This document shows, in pieces, positions 1 to 8,791 of a stretch of 64,000 nucleotides of DNA; positions within the stretch are counted from its first letter, which is position 1, and the number at the start of each line of letters is the position of its first letter. The notes below the pieces were generated by a model. That model saw only the letters and a list, made by a program, of their open reading frames with translations, was not told the DNA's origin and did not search any database. A program made the position numbers and the translations under genes. Source of the DNA: Streptomyces sp. NBC_00457 (lineage in GTDB: Bacteria; Actinomycetota; Actinomycetes; Streptomycetales; Streptomycetaceae); the NCBI RefSeq assembly GCF_036014015.1, contig NZ_CP107905.1, forward strand, positions 6,944,001 to 7,008,000. The letters run 5' to 3'.

Positions 1-221
<221 letters not shown>

Positions 222-335
222 TCACTCGCGCGGGCTAGCGCGTGGTGGGGCGCACCTCTCATGAATCCGCAGTACATTACCCGCATATGACTGAATGTCA
301 GGTGATAAGGGGGCGGCGGAGCATGAGGAGTGAGT

Positions 336-1403
336 ATGGCCCTTGAGCGCCCCCGGGCCGTCGGCCGGTGGCTGATGGTCATCGCGGCGGGAACGGCCGC
401 GGCGGTCGCATCAGTCGCGTTGTCGACCTCGCCGCCACCTGTGGAGACGCAGCACGCGCCGCCGGGGAAGGCCTCCAGCGCTCCCGCGTACGGCGCATAC
501 GTCCACTACGACGGCGCCACCGCGGTGCCGCTGATGAACGGCCTCAGCAAGTGGCTGAACGGCTACGAGCTGCGTGTCGCGCGCACGTATCTGCCGGGGG
601 ACTTGTGGAGCAATATCGAGGGCGCCCATGGATTCCTGGACAAGTGGGCCGAGTGGCGCCGGGCCAAGGACGACCGGCTCTTCGTGCTCAATGTGCCGAT
701 GCAGGAGCGCAATGAGGAGGGGCTCTCCGACGCCGAGGTCAGAGAGCTTCTGCGGCGCGGCGCGGCCGGCGAGTTCGACAAGCACTTCAAGGTCCTGGCG
801 ACCCGGCTGGTCGAACTGGGGGCGCCGGACACGATTCTGGTACCGGGCTGGGAGATGAACGGCATCTCGTACACCCATCGCTGCGGTCCTGATCCGGTGA
901 GCTGGAAGCTGTACTGGCGGCGGATCGTGACCGCGATGCGTTCCGTGCCGGGGCAGAAATTCAGATTCGACTTCACCCCGAACCGGGGAATGGACGACAT
1001 TCCATGGACCGCTTGCTATCCCGGCGACAATTTCGTGGACATCATCGGCATGGACTCCTACGACCAGCCGGAGGGGATGTCGTTCGACGAGGAGATCTCG
1101 GAGCCCTACGGCCTGCAGCATCAGGTGGATTTCGCGAAGGCTCACGGGAAGGAGATCTCGTATCCCGAGTGGGGTCTGTACCGCAACGGTGACAACGCGA
1201 CGTACACGCTGCGGATGCTCGCGTGGATGGACCAGCACAAACCGCTGTACGCCACGTTCTTCGACAAATGCCCGCACGGTATGTGGCAGTGCCCCGACAA
1301 CCCCTATTCGGCCGCCCTGGTCCGCGTGTGGCTGGCCTCCCGGATCGACCCGAGGCAGGGCTCGCCCGTCGTCACATGGCCGACGCCCCCGCCGGATGCA
1401 TGA
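336..1403 (+). CDS. Secreted or membrane-anchored GH26-type glycanase (beta-mannanase family)
   Basis: The predicted protein has 355 residues. An N-terminal hydrophobic segment (about 13-30) acts as signal peptide or anchor and is followed by a Pro/Ala-rich stretch. Family GH26 is indicated by the putative acid/base Glu173 in GWEMNG and the putative nucleophile Glu278 in YPEWGLY, about 105 residues apart as expected for a clan GH-A (beta/alpha)8 barrel. Known GH26 enzymes cleave beta-mannans or related beta-glycans outside the cell. I chose ATG 336 over GTG 330 because GAGGAG (325-330) sits five bases upstream. It is the only rightward gene in the exopolysaccharide locus and faces the leftward operon, so it may trim the polymer made there; that role is inference. 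Confidence 0.85.
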   Translation: MALERPRAVGRWLMVIAAGTAAAVASVALSTSPPPVETQHAPPGKASSAPAYGAYVHYDGATAVPLMNGLSKWLNGYELRVARTYLPGDLWSNIEGAHGFLDKWAEWRRAKDDRLFVLNVPMQERNEEGLSDAEVRELLRRGAAGEFDKHFKVLATRLVELGAPDTILVPGWEMNGISYTHRCGPDPVSWKLYWRRIVTAMRSVPGQKFRFDFTPNRGMDDIPWTACYPGDNFVDIIGMDSYDQPEGMSFDEEISEPYGLQHQVDFAKAHGKEISYPEWGLYRNGDNATYTLRMLAWMDQHKPLYATFFDKCPHGMWQCPDNPYSAALVRVWLASRIDPRQGSPVVTWPTPPPDA

Positions 1404-1415
1404 CGGGGGCGTCGG
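1380..1415. terminator. Bidirectional hairpin between convergent genes
   Basis: CCGACGCCCCCG (1380-1391) and its exact complement (1404-1415) form a perfect 12-base stem with a 12-base loop. The left arm and loop are the last codons and stop of the GH26 gene (stop at 1401-1403). It can end transcription of both the GH26 gene and the facing glycosyltransferase operon. There is no T-run, as is common in Streptomyces. Confidence 0.6.
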
Positions 1416-1428
1416 ACCGGGGAATGCG

Positions 1429-2475
1429 TCAATGGCCGTACACGTGCCGCAACATCGTCCGCTGCCGCTCCGGACTGTGCTCGACGAACAGCTCGGCCAT
1501 CCTCTCCTCGGCACCCTTGCTGGGACCGTCCTTCAGCAGGGCGACGGCCTCGGCGGCCAGTTCTGCCGGTGTGTCGACCAGGCCGGGCAGGCCCAGGGAC
1601 TCCAGTGCCGGGATACGCCGTGCCACCACGGGCCGCCCCAGTCCGACCGCTTCCAGGAGCGTCATCGGCGCTCCTTCCCAGAGTGCGGTGTGCGCGTACA
1701 CGTCGGCCTGGGCGAGCAGTCGTTGCAGGTCGTGGTGGTCGAGCCACCCGGTGACCGTGACGCCGGCCCTTTCCAGCCGCTCCCGGTGGGCGGGTTCGCC
1801 GCCGCCGAGCCAGTACCAGTTGCTCGACGGCATCAGCCGTCTGCCCTCGGCCGCCGCGTCGGCGAAGAACGCGGGGTCCTTCTGTGTGCACAGTCTTCCG
1901 ACCGCGGCGACGGTCGGCGATGGCAGGCCGGCGTCGCTCGTGCCCGGGCCTGTCCGGGGGCGCACCACGTTGGGCACGTAGACGGTTCGCTGCCGCTTGC
2001 GCAGCAGCCGGGCGAGTTCGGTCTCCCGGGGGCTGGAGCCCGCCGCGATGCCCGTACGCCGGGACAGCACCCGCTCGGCCGTCCACACCGCCGCCGACGC
2101 GTACCAGGAGAGGTCGCTGCGCTCCATCGCGAAGCCGTGCGGGGTGTAGACGATGCGCCGCGTCGGCACGGAGGCGGCGAGGCGCACATACCCTCCGGCC
2201 ATCGAGGAGTGGGCGTGGACGACGTCCGGCCGCAGCTCCCGGTACAGCCGCCCCACCTCGCGGACCCGTGCCAGGTGGCCGGGCGGCATCCGCCAGACCC
2301 CGGCGAAGGCCGTCTCCTCGTCGGCGACCTGGTAGCCCTCCCTGTCCCCCTTCAGCAGCAGGTGCCGCGCCTCAGGAACGGCCCGTACATAGTCGTAGAC
2401 GATCGCCTGCACACCGCCCTGCCATGCCTCGGCGACGTGCAGGACCGTCGGCCGCCCGTCCGAGTCACCAGGCAT
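1429..2475 (-). CDS. GT4 family glycosyltransferase
   Basis: This 348-residue cytoplasmic GT-B enzyme probably transfers a sugar from a nucleotide donor to the lipid-linked repeat unit. The N-terminal domain has VLHVAEAWQGGVQAIVYDY and VVHAHSSMAGG. The C-terminal domain begins near VAAVGRLCTQKDPAFF, and the donor-site E-x7-E region is WEGAPMTLLEAVGLGRPVV. Its ATG overlaps the end of the sugar transferase gene by 11 bases, so the two are probably translationally coupled. It is the last gene of the leftward operon starting at 5597. Donor and acceptor cannot be read from sequence. Confidence 0.85.
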   Translation of the reverse strand: MPGDSDGRPTVLHVAEAWQGGVQAIVYDYVRAVPEARHLLLKGDREGYQVADEETAFAGVWRMPPGHLARVREVGRLYRELRPDVVHAHSSMAGGYVRLAASVPTRRIVYTPHGFAMERSDLSWYASAAVWTAERVLSRRTGIAAGSSPRETELARLLRKRQRTVYVPNVVRPRTGPGTSDAGLPSPTVAAVGRLCTQKDPAFFADAAAEGRRLMPSSNWYWLGGGEPAHRERLERAGVTVTGWLDHHDLQRLLAQADVYAHTALWEGAPMTLLEAVGLGRPVVARRIPALESLGLPGLVDTPAELAAEAVALLKDGPSKGAEERMAELFVEHSPERQRTMLRHVYGH

Positions 2476-3142
2476 GGCGTGTCCTGAGGACGGCGGGCAG
2501 CGTGCGCAGGAGGATCAGCAGGTCCAGCCGCAGGCGCCAGTCGTCTACGTATTGCAGGTCGAGCTGGATCGCCTTCTCGGCCGTGACGGTCGAGCGGCCC
2601 GAGACCTGCCACAGTCCCGTCATCCCCGGCTTGACGGACACCCGCTTGACCCTGTCCTCCGGGCTCAGCGTCGTGTGCTCGACGTGTTCGCAGGGGCGCG
2701 GGCCCACCAGCGACATGTCGCCTCGCAGCACATTGACCAACTGGGGGAGTTCGTCCAGCGAGCCCTTGCGCAGGAAGCGGCCGACCGCCGTGATCCGGGG
2801 ATCGTGCCGGGGCTTGGTGCGCAGGGCCAGCTGGTGGCCGTCGGCCTGCAGCAGGTCCACCAGGCCCACGGACGTGTTGTGGTGCATGGTGCGGAACTTC
2901 AGCATCGTGAACGGCCGTTCACCGAGACCGACCCGGGTCTGCCGGAAGACGACGGGTCCGGTGCTGCTCAGGGCCACGGCGAGGCCGATGACCAGCATGA
3001 GCGGCAGAAAGACGATCAGCAGAACCGCGGAGAGCACGATGTCGAGCATGCGCTTGGCGCGGGAGCCGGCGCAGCGCGGACGGGGTGTGCCGATGAGTGG
3101 TGGCCGCGGCGTCGCCGCCGAGCTCTCCACCTCGTTCAGCAC
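2465..3142 (-). CDS. Polyprenyl-phosphate sugar-1-phosphate transferase (bacterial sugar transferase family)
   Basis: This 225-residue protein belongs to the WcaJ/WbaP-type family that primes exopolysaccharide synthesis by moving a sugar-1-phosphate onto undecaprenyl phosphate. One membrane segment (MLDIVLSAVLLIVFLPLMLV region, about 35-60) is followed by the catalytic half with the family blocks KFRTM, DELPQLVNVLRGDMSLVGPRP-type and PGMTGLWQVSGRS. It lacks the extra N-terminal membrane and Rossmann domains of long WcaJ proteins. I chose GTG 3142 because AAGGAG lies eight bases upstream; an upstream TTG at 3160 in the same frame has no site. It sits mid-operon with a 69-base gap to the upstream SDR gene. 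Confidence 0.9.
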   Translation of the reverse strand: MLNEVESSAATPRPPLIGTPRPRCAGSRAKRMLDIVLSAVLLIVFLPLMLVIGLAVALSSTGPVVFRQTRVGLGERPFTMLKFRTMHHNTSVGLVDLLQADGHQLALRTKPRHDPRITAVGRFLRKGSLDELPQLVNVLRGDMSLVGPRPCEHVEHTTLSPEDRVKRVSVKPGMTGLWQVSGRSTVTAEKAIQLDLQYVDDWRLRLDLLILLRTLPAVLRTRHAW

Positions 3143-3211
3143 GGGGGCTACTCCTTCCAAGGCATTACTCCTCCCGAGACAGGAAAGGGTGAGATTCGAA
3201 GTGGACCCGCG

Positions 3212-4141
3212 TCACACAGAGGCGAGTTGATCCACGCTCGCGTGAGCGCTCGTGCCCGCGCGGAACTCCGCGATGTAGTCGCGCAGGGCGATCCTGGGCT
3301 CCCAGCCCAGCGCCCGTGCCCGGGAGTTGTCGGCCCGGCCCCGGGTCCGTTCACCACGGCGTGCGGGTACGAACTCGACCGGCGCTCCGAACATCCGGGC
3401 CACGTCGATCACCCGGTGCTCCTCGCCCCGGCCCAGCAGATATCCGTCGCCGGACCCCTTGGCCGCGCAGATGAGAATGCCCTCGACGATGTCGTCGACG
3501 TGCGTGAAGTCCCGGCTCTGCGTGCCGGGTTCGACCACGGTGAGGGGGCGCCCGAGGCGGTACTGCTCCTCGAAGATGCCGATGACCGTGGCGTAGGTGC
3601 CGGTCGAGATCTGGCCCGGGCCGTAGACGTTGTAGAAGTACGTGATGACGTAGTCGAGCCCGAACCAGTCACCGTAATTGCGCAGGTACTCGACGTTCTT
3701 CGCCTTGGTCCAGGCGTACGGGTTGAGGTGCTCGTCGCGTCCGCCGTTGCCGAACTTGGAGCTGGAGCCCGCGTAGACCAGGCGGGCCTCGTGCTCCTGG
3801 CACAGCGACACCACTTCCTTGGTGCCGAGGAGGTTGAACTCCCAGACCCGGTCGGGCTCGTCGAAGGACTGGGGGATGCGTGAGTACTCGCCGAGGTGGT
3901 GGACCGTGCCGATGCGGCCGAGGCCGTGTGCGGCCCAGATCTTGGCGATGTCGGTGGTGCAGCCTTCCAGGTACCGGACGCGGTCGTCCTGGACGTGGTT
4001 GTGGCGGCTGCCGGTGAAGTAGTTGTCGACGGAGACGATGCGGGTGCCGGGCGCCTTGGTCAGGAGCTTCCGGATCAGATGGCTGCCGATGAAGCCGGCG
4101 CCTCCGGTGACGAGGGTGAGGCCGTCGCGGTCGTCAGACAT
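3212..4141 (-). CDS. NAD-dependent nucleotide-sugar epimerase/dehydratase (extended SDR)
   Basis: This 309-residue cytoplasmic protein has the NAD-binding glycine motif VTGGAGFIGSHLIRKLL at the N-terminus, a YAGSSSKFG segment, and the catalytic Tyr-x3-Lys in NPYAWTKAKN. A C-terminal VIDVARMFGAPVEF block is typical of UDP-glucose epimerases and UDP-glucuronate decarboxylases. Its ATG overlaps the end of the UDP-glucose dehydrogenase gene by eight bases. That coupling makes UDP-glucuronate the likely substrate, either epimerised to UDP-galacturonate or decarboxylated to UDP-xylose, but sequence alone does not decide. Confidence 0.85.
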   Translation of the reverse strand: MSDDRDGLTLVTGGAGFIGSHLIRKLLTKAPGTRIVSVDNYFTGSRHNHVQDDRVRYLEGCTTDIAKIWAAHGLGRIGTVHHLGEYSRIPQSFDEPDRVWEFNLLGTKEVVSLCQEHEARLVYAGSSSKFGNGGRDEHLNPYAWTKAKNVEYLRNYGDWFGLDYVITYFYNVYGPGQISTGTYATVIGIFEEQYRLGRPLTVVEPGTQSRDFTHVDDIVEGILICAAKGSGDGYLLGRGEEHRVIDVARMFGAPVEFVPARRGERTRGRADNSRARALGWEPRIALRDYIAEFRAGTSAHASVDQLASV

Positions 4142-5597
4142 GGGCCATCTCCTCGTGGCGGGCGGACTCCAGACGGGGCTCGCCGGCGGGCGCGTGGACG
4201 GTGCCGGTGCGGCGGCGGTGTCCGATGCCGCGGCCGATGGCCCGGTAGGTCCAGCCGGCCTGCCGCCAGGCGGCGGGGTCGAGGCAGTTCCGCCCGTCGA
4301 GCACCCGGGGGACGGAGACGACCTTGCCCAGGACCGCGGGGTCCGCGTCCCGGAACTCGGCCCACTCCGTGAGGACACAGACCAGGTCGGCCCCGGCACC
4401 GGCGGCCTCGAGGTCGTCCGCGTAGTCGAGCAGGGGTTCCGCGCGCCTGGCGTTGTCCGTGCCCATGGGGTCGTAGACACGCACGCGCGCCCCGGCCGCG
4501 TGGAGTGCCGAGGCGACGGCGAGGGCGGGCGAGTCACGGACGTCGTCGGAGTCCGGTTTGAAGGTGGCGCCGAGTACGGCGACGGTGTGGCCGGTCAGAT
4601 CGGGGTGCGGGTCTGCGGGGGTGCCGCCGAGCATGGTGGCGGCGAGCTCGACGGTCCTGGCCCGGCTGCGCTGGTTGATCATGTCGACCTCGTGCAGCAG
4701 GCGCGGTGCGCCCACGGCACCGAGTTCGCCCGCCCGGTGCTGGAAGGCCCGGATGTCCTTGCCCAGACAGCCGCCGCCGAATCCGACCCCCGCACGCAGG
4801 AAGGCCGGGCCGATCCGCGGGTCGTGGCCCAGGGCCTCGGCGAGTTCGGTGACGTCGGCGCCCGCCGTGTCGCACACCTCGGCCATGGCGTTGATGAACG
4901 AGATCTTGGTGGCGAGGAAGGAGTTGGCCGCCACTTTCACCAGCTCGGCGGTGGCGAAGTCCGTGATGAGCAGCGGCAGTTCGCGTCCTTCGTGCTCGGC
5001 GAGCCGGTAGAGGGCCTCATGGGCGGCGTGCAGCCGCGCCAGTACGCTCTCGTCGCGTACGCCGAACACGATCCGGCTGGGACGCAGGACGTCCTCCACG
5101 GCACGTCCCTCCTGCAGGAACTCCGGGCTCCAGGACACGTCGACCGCGATGCCTTCGGGGGCGTGTTCCCGGGCCAGCCGCTCGACGTGCTCGGCGGTGC
5201 CCACGGGGACCGTCGACTTGCCGACGATGAGCGCGTCCCGGCGCAGACGGCGGGCGAGTGCGGTCACCGCGGTCTCGACGTGACCGAGGTCGGCTCCGAG
5301 GCCGTCGGGTCTTTGGGGGGTGCCGACGCAGATGAAATGGATGTCCGCGAAGTGGGCTGTCTCGTCGATGTCGGCGGTGAAGGAGAGGCGGCCGGCCCCG
5401 AGATTGCGGCGTAGCAGCGTATCCAGTCCCGGTTCATGGAACGGCAGGACGCCGGAGGCGAGCCGCGCGGCCTTCGCGACGTCGTTGTCGTAGCCGATCA
5501 CGTCGTATCCGAGGTCGGCGAAACAGGCGGCGTAGGTCGCGCCGAGATATCCGGTGCCGATGAACGAGAGCCGTGGGCGTGGGGTGTCAGCGGACAT
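4134..5597 (-). CDS. ugd: UDP-glucose 6-dehydrogenase
   Basis: This 487-residue enzyme oxidises UDP-glucose to UDP-glucuronate in the cytoplasm with two NAD+. It carries an N-terminal Rossmann motif (SFIGTGYLGATYAACFADLG), the FICVGTPQ block, STVPVGTAE, and the catalytic cysteine Cys277 in GFGGGCLGKD. The C-terminal UDP-binding domain includes LGATFKPDSDDVRDSPAL. It is slightly longer than most family members because of a roughly 30-residue Arg-rich C-terminal tail. It is the first gene of the leftward operon, so its start region should hold the promoter. It implies an acidic sugar in the polymer. Confidence 0.95.
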   Translation of the reverse strand: MSADTPRPRLSFIGTGYLGATYAACFADLGYDVIGYDNDVAKAARLASGVLPFHEPGLDTLLRRNLGAGRLSFTADIDETAHFADIHFICVGTPQRPDGLGADLGHVETAVTALARRLRRDALIVGKSTVPVGTAEHVERLAREHAPEGIAVDVSWSPEFLQEGRAVEDVLRPSRIVFGVRDESVLARLHAAHEALYRLAEHEGRELPLLITDFATAELVKVAANSFLATKISFINAMAEVCDTAGADVTELAEALGHDPRIGPAFLRAGVGFGGGCLGKDIRAFQHRAGELGAVGAPRLLHEVDMINQRSRARTVELAATMLGGTPADPHPDLTGHTVAVLGATFKPDSDDVRDSPALAVASALHAAGARVRVYDPMGTDNARRAEPLLDYADDLEAAGAGADLVCVLTEWAEFRDADPAVLGKVVSVPRVLDGRNCLDPAAWRQAGWTYRAIGRGIGHRRRTGTVHAPAGEPRLESARHEEMAHV

Positions 5598-5757
5598 CGT
5601 GAGGGATGCTCCATTTCCTGATCTCTGCTGGGATGACCGGCATTGAACGGACCGCCGCTAACTGGGTCAGGAAATTCGGGGCGGGCGGCGAATTCATATA
5701 TACACGGAAATGGAGTCTGTCCAGGTGGCCTGACGCGGCACCGACGCATATTGTCAT

Positions 5758-5791
5758 CCAAAAGGCCGTCCGGCCCACGCCCGGACGGCCT
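5758..5791 (-). terminator. Rho-independent terminator of the 15033-5833 operon
   Basis: AGGCCGTCCGG (5763-5773) pairs exactly with CCGGACGGCCT (5781-5791) around a seven-base loop. Read leftward, the stem is followed directly by TTTT (5763-5760). It lies 42 bases after the stop of the acyltransferase gene and upstream of ugd, so it separates the two exopolysaccharide operons. Confidence 0.85.
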
Positions 5792-5832
5792 GCCAAGAAA
5801 TGCTCAGCTGTTGTCAGAGATCCGACGCACCG

Positions 5833-6975
5833 TCATGTTCCGTCGGCGCCACGGTGGTTCTCGTTGTCGGCGCCGCTCCGGCACCACGCCCGACTGCGCA
5901 GGATCAGCTTGGCCCGGCCGCGCGCGGCGGCCTCGCCGGCGGCGGCCGCCAGCAGCGGCGCGGTGCGGCGACGGGCCAGCAGGAGACGCTGGTTGACGAC
6001 GGACTCGGGGTGCCAGCGGTACTTGTACGGCTCGTTGCCGCGCAGCAGACTCAGTACCCGGTGCTCACGGGACGCCAGGTACTCGGCCGACGCGCACACC
6101 ACCATCGTCGCCACGTCCGCCTTGCGCTCCCGCAGCGTCGGATGGACGCCGTACAGATAGACGCCCGCCAACTGGCGGGACAGCAGCGTCAGATCGACGG
6201 CCACGACCTCGTCCTCCAGCCGGTACTCCCGCACCAGCGCCTCGCCGGAGCGGGCCATGGGCACGGTCGACCGGACGAGATGGTCGAGAAAGCGCGGCCG
6301 CAGATGCTCCGGCGTCACGCCCCTGCCCTGCCACTGCAGTTGATGCAGCTCCAGCATGCGCCGCAGCGATGACGCCGTCTCGTCGGGGCCCACGACACGC
6401 GACTCGACGCCGAGCCTGGTGAGCTTGTTCAGCTTGTTGCGGATCCGCTGGGACCGTGTCTTCGGCAGCCGCCCGAGCAGATCGTTCATGGGAGCGGCGG
6501 GCAGTTCCAGGCACTCGGAGTCGCGCAGCCGCCGGCGCGGGCCGCCCCAGATGCGGTAGATCCGCTCCACCGCGGCGCCCGGCCGCACCTCGCGGAAGTC
6601 GATCAGCGCGGTACGGGCCTCTTCGTGCAGGGCGTCCGCCAGCGCGAGTGTGCCCTGTACGACCGCCTGCTCATCGAGGAGCACATCGCAGAAGTCGGTG
6701 ATGGCGCCGCCGATCGGCACCAGCGCGGGCAACGGGTAGTGCACGCGCATCAGCGGCGCGGCGGCCACCAACGTGCCGCGTCTGCGCACCAGCACGAGCC
6801 GCAGGCGGCCCGGCCTGCCGTACGACAGCCACCATGAGTGCACCCAGGCGTGGCTCTGGAACGGCGTCGCCGCCGGAGACGCCCTGTGCAGGCGCGCCCA
6901 CTCCTCGGCCAGCCCGGCGAACACGCGCTCGTCGGTGCAGATCTCCACCGACAAGGGGCTGCCGGACGCGGTCAT
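5833..6975 (-). CDS. CelD/BcsL-type GNAT acyltransferase (FemAB-like)
   Basis: This 380-residue protein resembles acetyltransferases named after CelD of the cellulose synthesis field. Seen here are the N-terminal WARLHRASPAATPFQSHAW block and a long middle domain with SQRIRNKLNKLTRLG and YLYGVHPTLRERKADVATM, which match the double GNAT/FemAB fold. No signal peptide or membrane segment is seen. A role in acylating the glycan repeat unit is inferred from the operon. It is the last gene before the terminator at 5758-5791, and its ATG overlaps the upstream stop by four bases. Confidence 0.75.
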   Translation of the reverse strand: MTASGSPLSVEICTDERVFAGLAEEWARLHRASPAATPFQSHAWVHSWWLSYGRPGRLRLVLVRRRGTLVAAAPLMRVHYPLPALVPIGGAITDFCDVLLDEQAVVQGTLALADALHEEARTALIDFREVRPGAAVERIYRIWGGPRRRLRDSECLELPAAPMNDLLGRLPKTRSQRIRNKLNKLTRLGVESRVVGPDETASSLRRMLELHQLQWQGRGVTPEHLRPRFLDHLVRSTVPMARSGEALVREYRLEDEVVAVDLTLLSRQLAGVYLYGVHPTLRERKADVATMVVCASAEYLASREHRVLSLLRGNEPYKYRWHPESVVNQRLLLARRRTAPLLAAAAGEAAARGRAKLILRSRAWCRSGADNENHRGADGT

Positions 6976-7646
6976 CCGACCTGCTCCTGCGCATCACCGG
7001 CGTGGGCCGGAGCCGGCACCGGCGCGTGGGTGGAATCCCCGTGTTCCGCGCTCGGCCGAGGCCGGACCAGCAGCGCCAGGCCACCCAGCAGACCTCCCGC
7101 GCTGGCGCCCACGAGCGTGGTCAGAGCGGGGGACGCGGACGACGGCTGGGCGGGCTTCAAGGCGCGGGAGAAGCTCACCAGCTTGATGCCGGTAGTACCG
7201 GCGGCGTGGCCGGCATGCTCGGTCAGCGAGCGGGTCACGGCGTTGGCCATGTCGGCGGCCTGCGTGGGGCGCGTGGAGGTCGCCGAGATCGAGACCATCG
7301 GCGCGTCGGGCGAGGTCTGGGCCCGCACGCTCCTGCGCAACGTCCCGACCGGAACGTCGGCCCACATCTGCGCGTACCCGAGCACCGCGAGCTGCGTGGC
7401 GACACGGCCGTACGCCTGAGCGAAGCCCAGCGCCGCCTGCGAGTCGACGTAACTCTGTTTGACCGGTACGGCCATGACATAGCTGGTGGCCGTGTACTGC
7501 GGGGTCTGCGCCGTGCCGTACAGGCCGCCGGCCGCGGCGCCGAGCAGTACGCCGGCCGGCAGCAGCCACCGCGCCGGCAGCCGCGTGGCGCGCGCGAGAG
7601 CCCTCAGGGCACGTCGTGCGGGCTGAGGGGAGGTGTCGGTCGTCAT
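6972..7646 (-). CDS. Wzz-like polysaccharide chain-length/co-polymerase protein
   Basis: This 224-residue protein has two membrane segments, at about 28-46 (LLPAGVLLGAAAGGLYGTA) and about 175-190 (LTTLVGASAGGLLGGLALLV). Between them lies an extracytoplasmic domain, and a short Pro/Ala tail follows. This is the topology of Wzz/polysaccharide co-polymerases of Gram-positive type. It has no fused tyrosine kinase domain and no separate BY-kinase gene is nearby. Four-base overlaps join it to both neighbours. The assignment rests on topology and context more than on strong motifs. Confidence 0.7.
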   Translation of the reverse strand: MTTDTSPQPARRALRALARATRLPARWLLPAGVLLGAAAGGLYGTAQTPQYTATSYVMAVPVKQSYVDSQAALGFAQAYGRVATQLAVLGYAQMWADVPVGTLRRSVRAQTSPDAPMVSISATSTRPTQAADMANAVTRSLTEHAGHAAGTTGIKLVSFSRALKPAQPSSASPALTTLVGASAGGLLGGLALLVRPRPSAEHGDSTHAPVPAPAHAGDAQEQVG

Positions 7647-8791
7647 CGGGGCCTCACTTCCAGGGGTGCGTCGGACAGGACTGCCGAGTACAGATCCACC
7701 GTCTGCCGGGCGATGTTCTGGATGCTGTTGCGCTGGACGACATCCGGGACGGTTCGCTCACCGGGACGCGCCGCGTACAGCCGCAGCACCTCCCGCGCGT
7801 ACTCCTCGACACCGCACGGGACTTGCCGGGCGGTCGGTACCGCGTCGGGGGGCAGGTCCGAGACGGCCGGCGCGGACGTGTACAGCACCGGGAGCCCGGT
7901 CGCGAGTGCCTCCATCACGGCCATGCCGTACGTCTCGGAGGTCGACGGGGCGGCCAGCACGTCCATCGCGGACAGCAGGTCGGGCATGCCGGGCGCGTCG
8001 TCCCCCGGGTCCGGTACGTACGGCCGCTCGCCCGTCATCACCACCCGGTCCGCGACCCCCAGTGCCCTGGCGGTGTGCCACAGCGCCGCCTTCTCCGGGC
8101 CGTCGCCGACCAGCAGCAGCCGTACGTCGGCGGGCAGCTGCGGCAGCGCGCCCACGAGCACCTCGAAGTGCTTGCCGGGAATCAGCCGGCCGACGCCGCC
8201 GACGACATACGCGTCCTCCGGCAGCCCGTAGTGCATCCGGGCCTTCTTGCGGCGCACGTCGTCGAACCGGAACAGGGACGGGTCGAAGCCGACCGGGATG
8301 ACGCGGATGCGTGATGCGGGCACCCCCCACGCCCGCAGGTCCTCGGCGCCCGTCGGCGACACGGCGATCGTGACGCGGCCGAGGCGCTCGCCGAGCAGAT
8401 ACAGCGCGCGCACCCCGGCGGTCAGCCGTCGGCCCTCCAACTCCGTGCCGGACAGGCTGTGTTCGCTGGCCACCACCGCCCGTACTCGCGCGAGGCGCGC
8501 GGCGATCCGGCCGTACAGGCACGCCCGGTACAGATGGGTGTGGACGATGTCGTAGCCGCCGGTCCGGATCAGCCTGACGAGACGGGGCAGGGCGCGCAGA
8601 TCGCGGTTGCCGCCCATGCCGAGATGCAGGACGGGGATCCCGTCGGCCCGCAGCCCGTCGGCCACCAGGCCGGGCCGGGTCAGCGTGACCACGTCGCACT
8701 CCACCTCCGGCGGCAGATGGCGCAGGAGCTGGCGCAACTGCTGCTCGGCGCCGCCGGCCCTGAGGGCGGTGATGATGTGCAGAACTCTCAT
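7643..8791 (-). CDS. GT4 family glycosyltransferase
   Basis: This 382-residue GT-B enzyme begins VLHIITALRAGGAEQQLRQ, the classic N-terminal signature of GT4 enzymes. It continues with DIVHTHLYRACLYGR, VVASEHSLSG, VGGVGRLIPGKHFEVLV, and the donor-site motif SETYGMAVMEALATGLPVL. It is cytoplasmic and likely extends the lipid-linked repeat unit. GGAG lies eight bases before the ATG. ATGA overlaps join it to the deacetylase gene upstream and the Wzz-like gene downstream. Confidence 0.88.
   Translation of the reverse strand: MRVLHIITALRAGGAEQQLRQLLRHLPPEVECDVVTLTRPGLVADGLRADGIPVLHLGMGGNRDLRALPRLVRLIRTGGYDIVHTHLYRACLYGRIAARLARVRAVVASEHSLSGTELEGRRLTAGVRALYLLGERLGRVTIAVSPTGAEDLRAWGVPASRIRVIPVGFDPSLFRFDDVRRKKARMHYGLPEDAYVVGGVGRLIPGKHFEVLVGALPQLPADVRLLLVGDGPEKAALWHTARALGVADRVVMTGERPYVPDPGDDAPGMPDLLSAMDVLAAPSTSETYGMAVMEALATGLPVLYTSAPAVSDLPPDAVPTARQVPCGVEEYAREVLRLYAARPGERTVPDVVQRNSIQNIARQTVDLYSAVLSDAPLEVRPR

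Noticed and set aside
2465..3160. TTG 3160 as start of the sugar transferase
   Set aside because: No ribosome binding site precedes it. AAGGAG is placed correctly for GTG 3142.
5598..5757. A possible small gene between ugd and the terminator
   Set aside because: Open frames there have no coherent codon bias or ribosome binding site. The stretch is AT-richer and better explained as the ugd promoter region.
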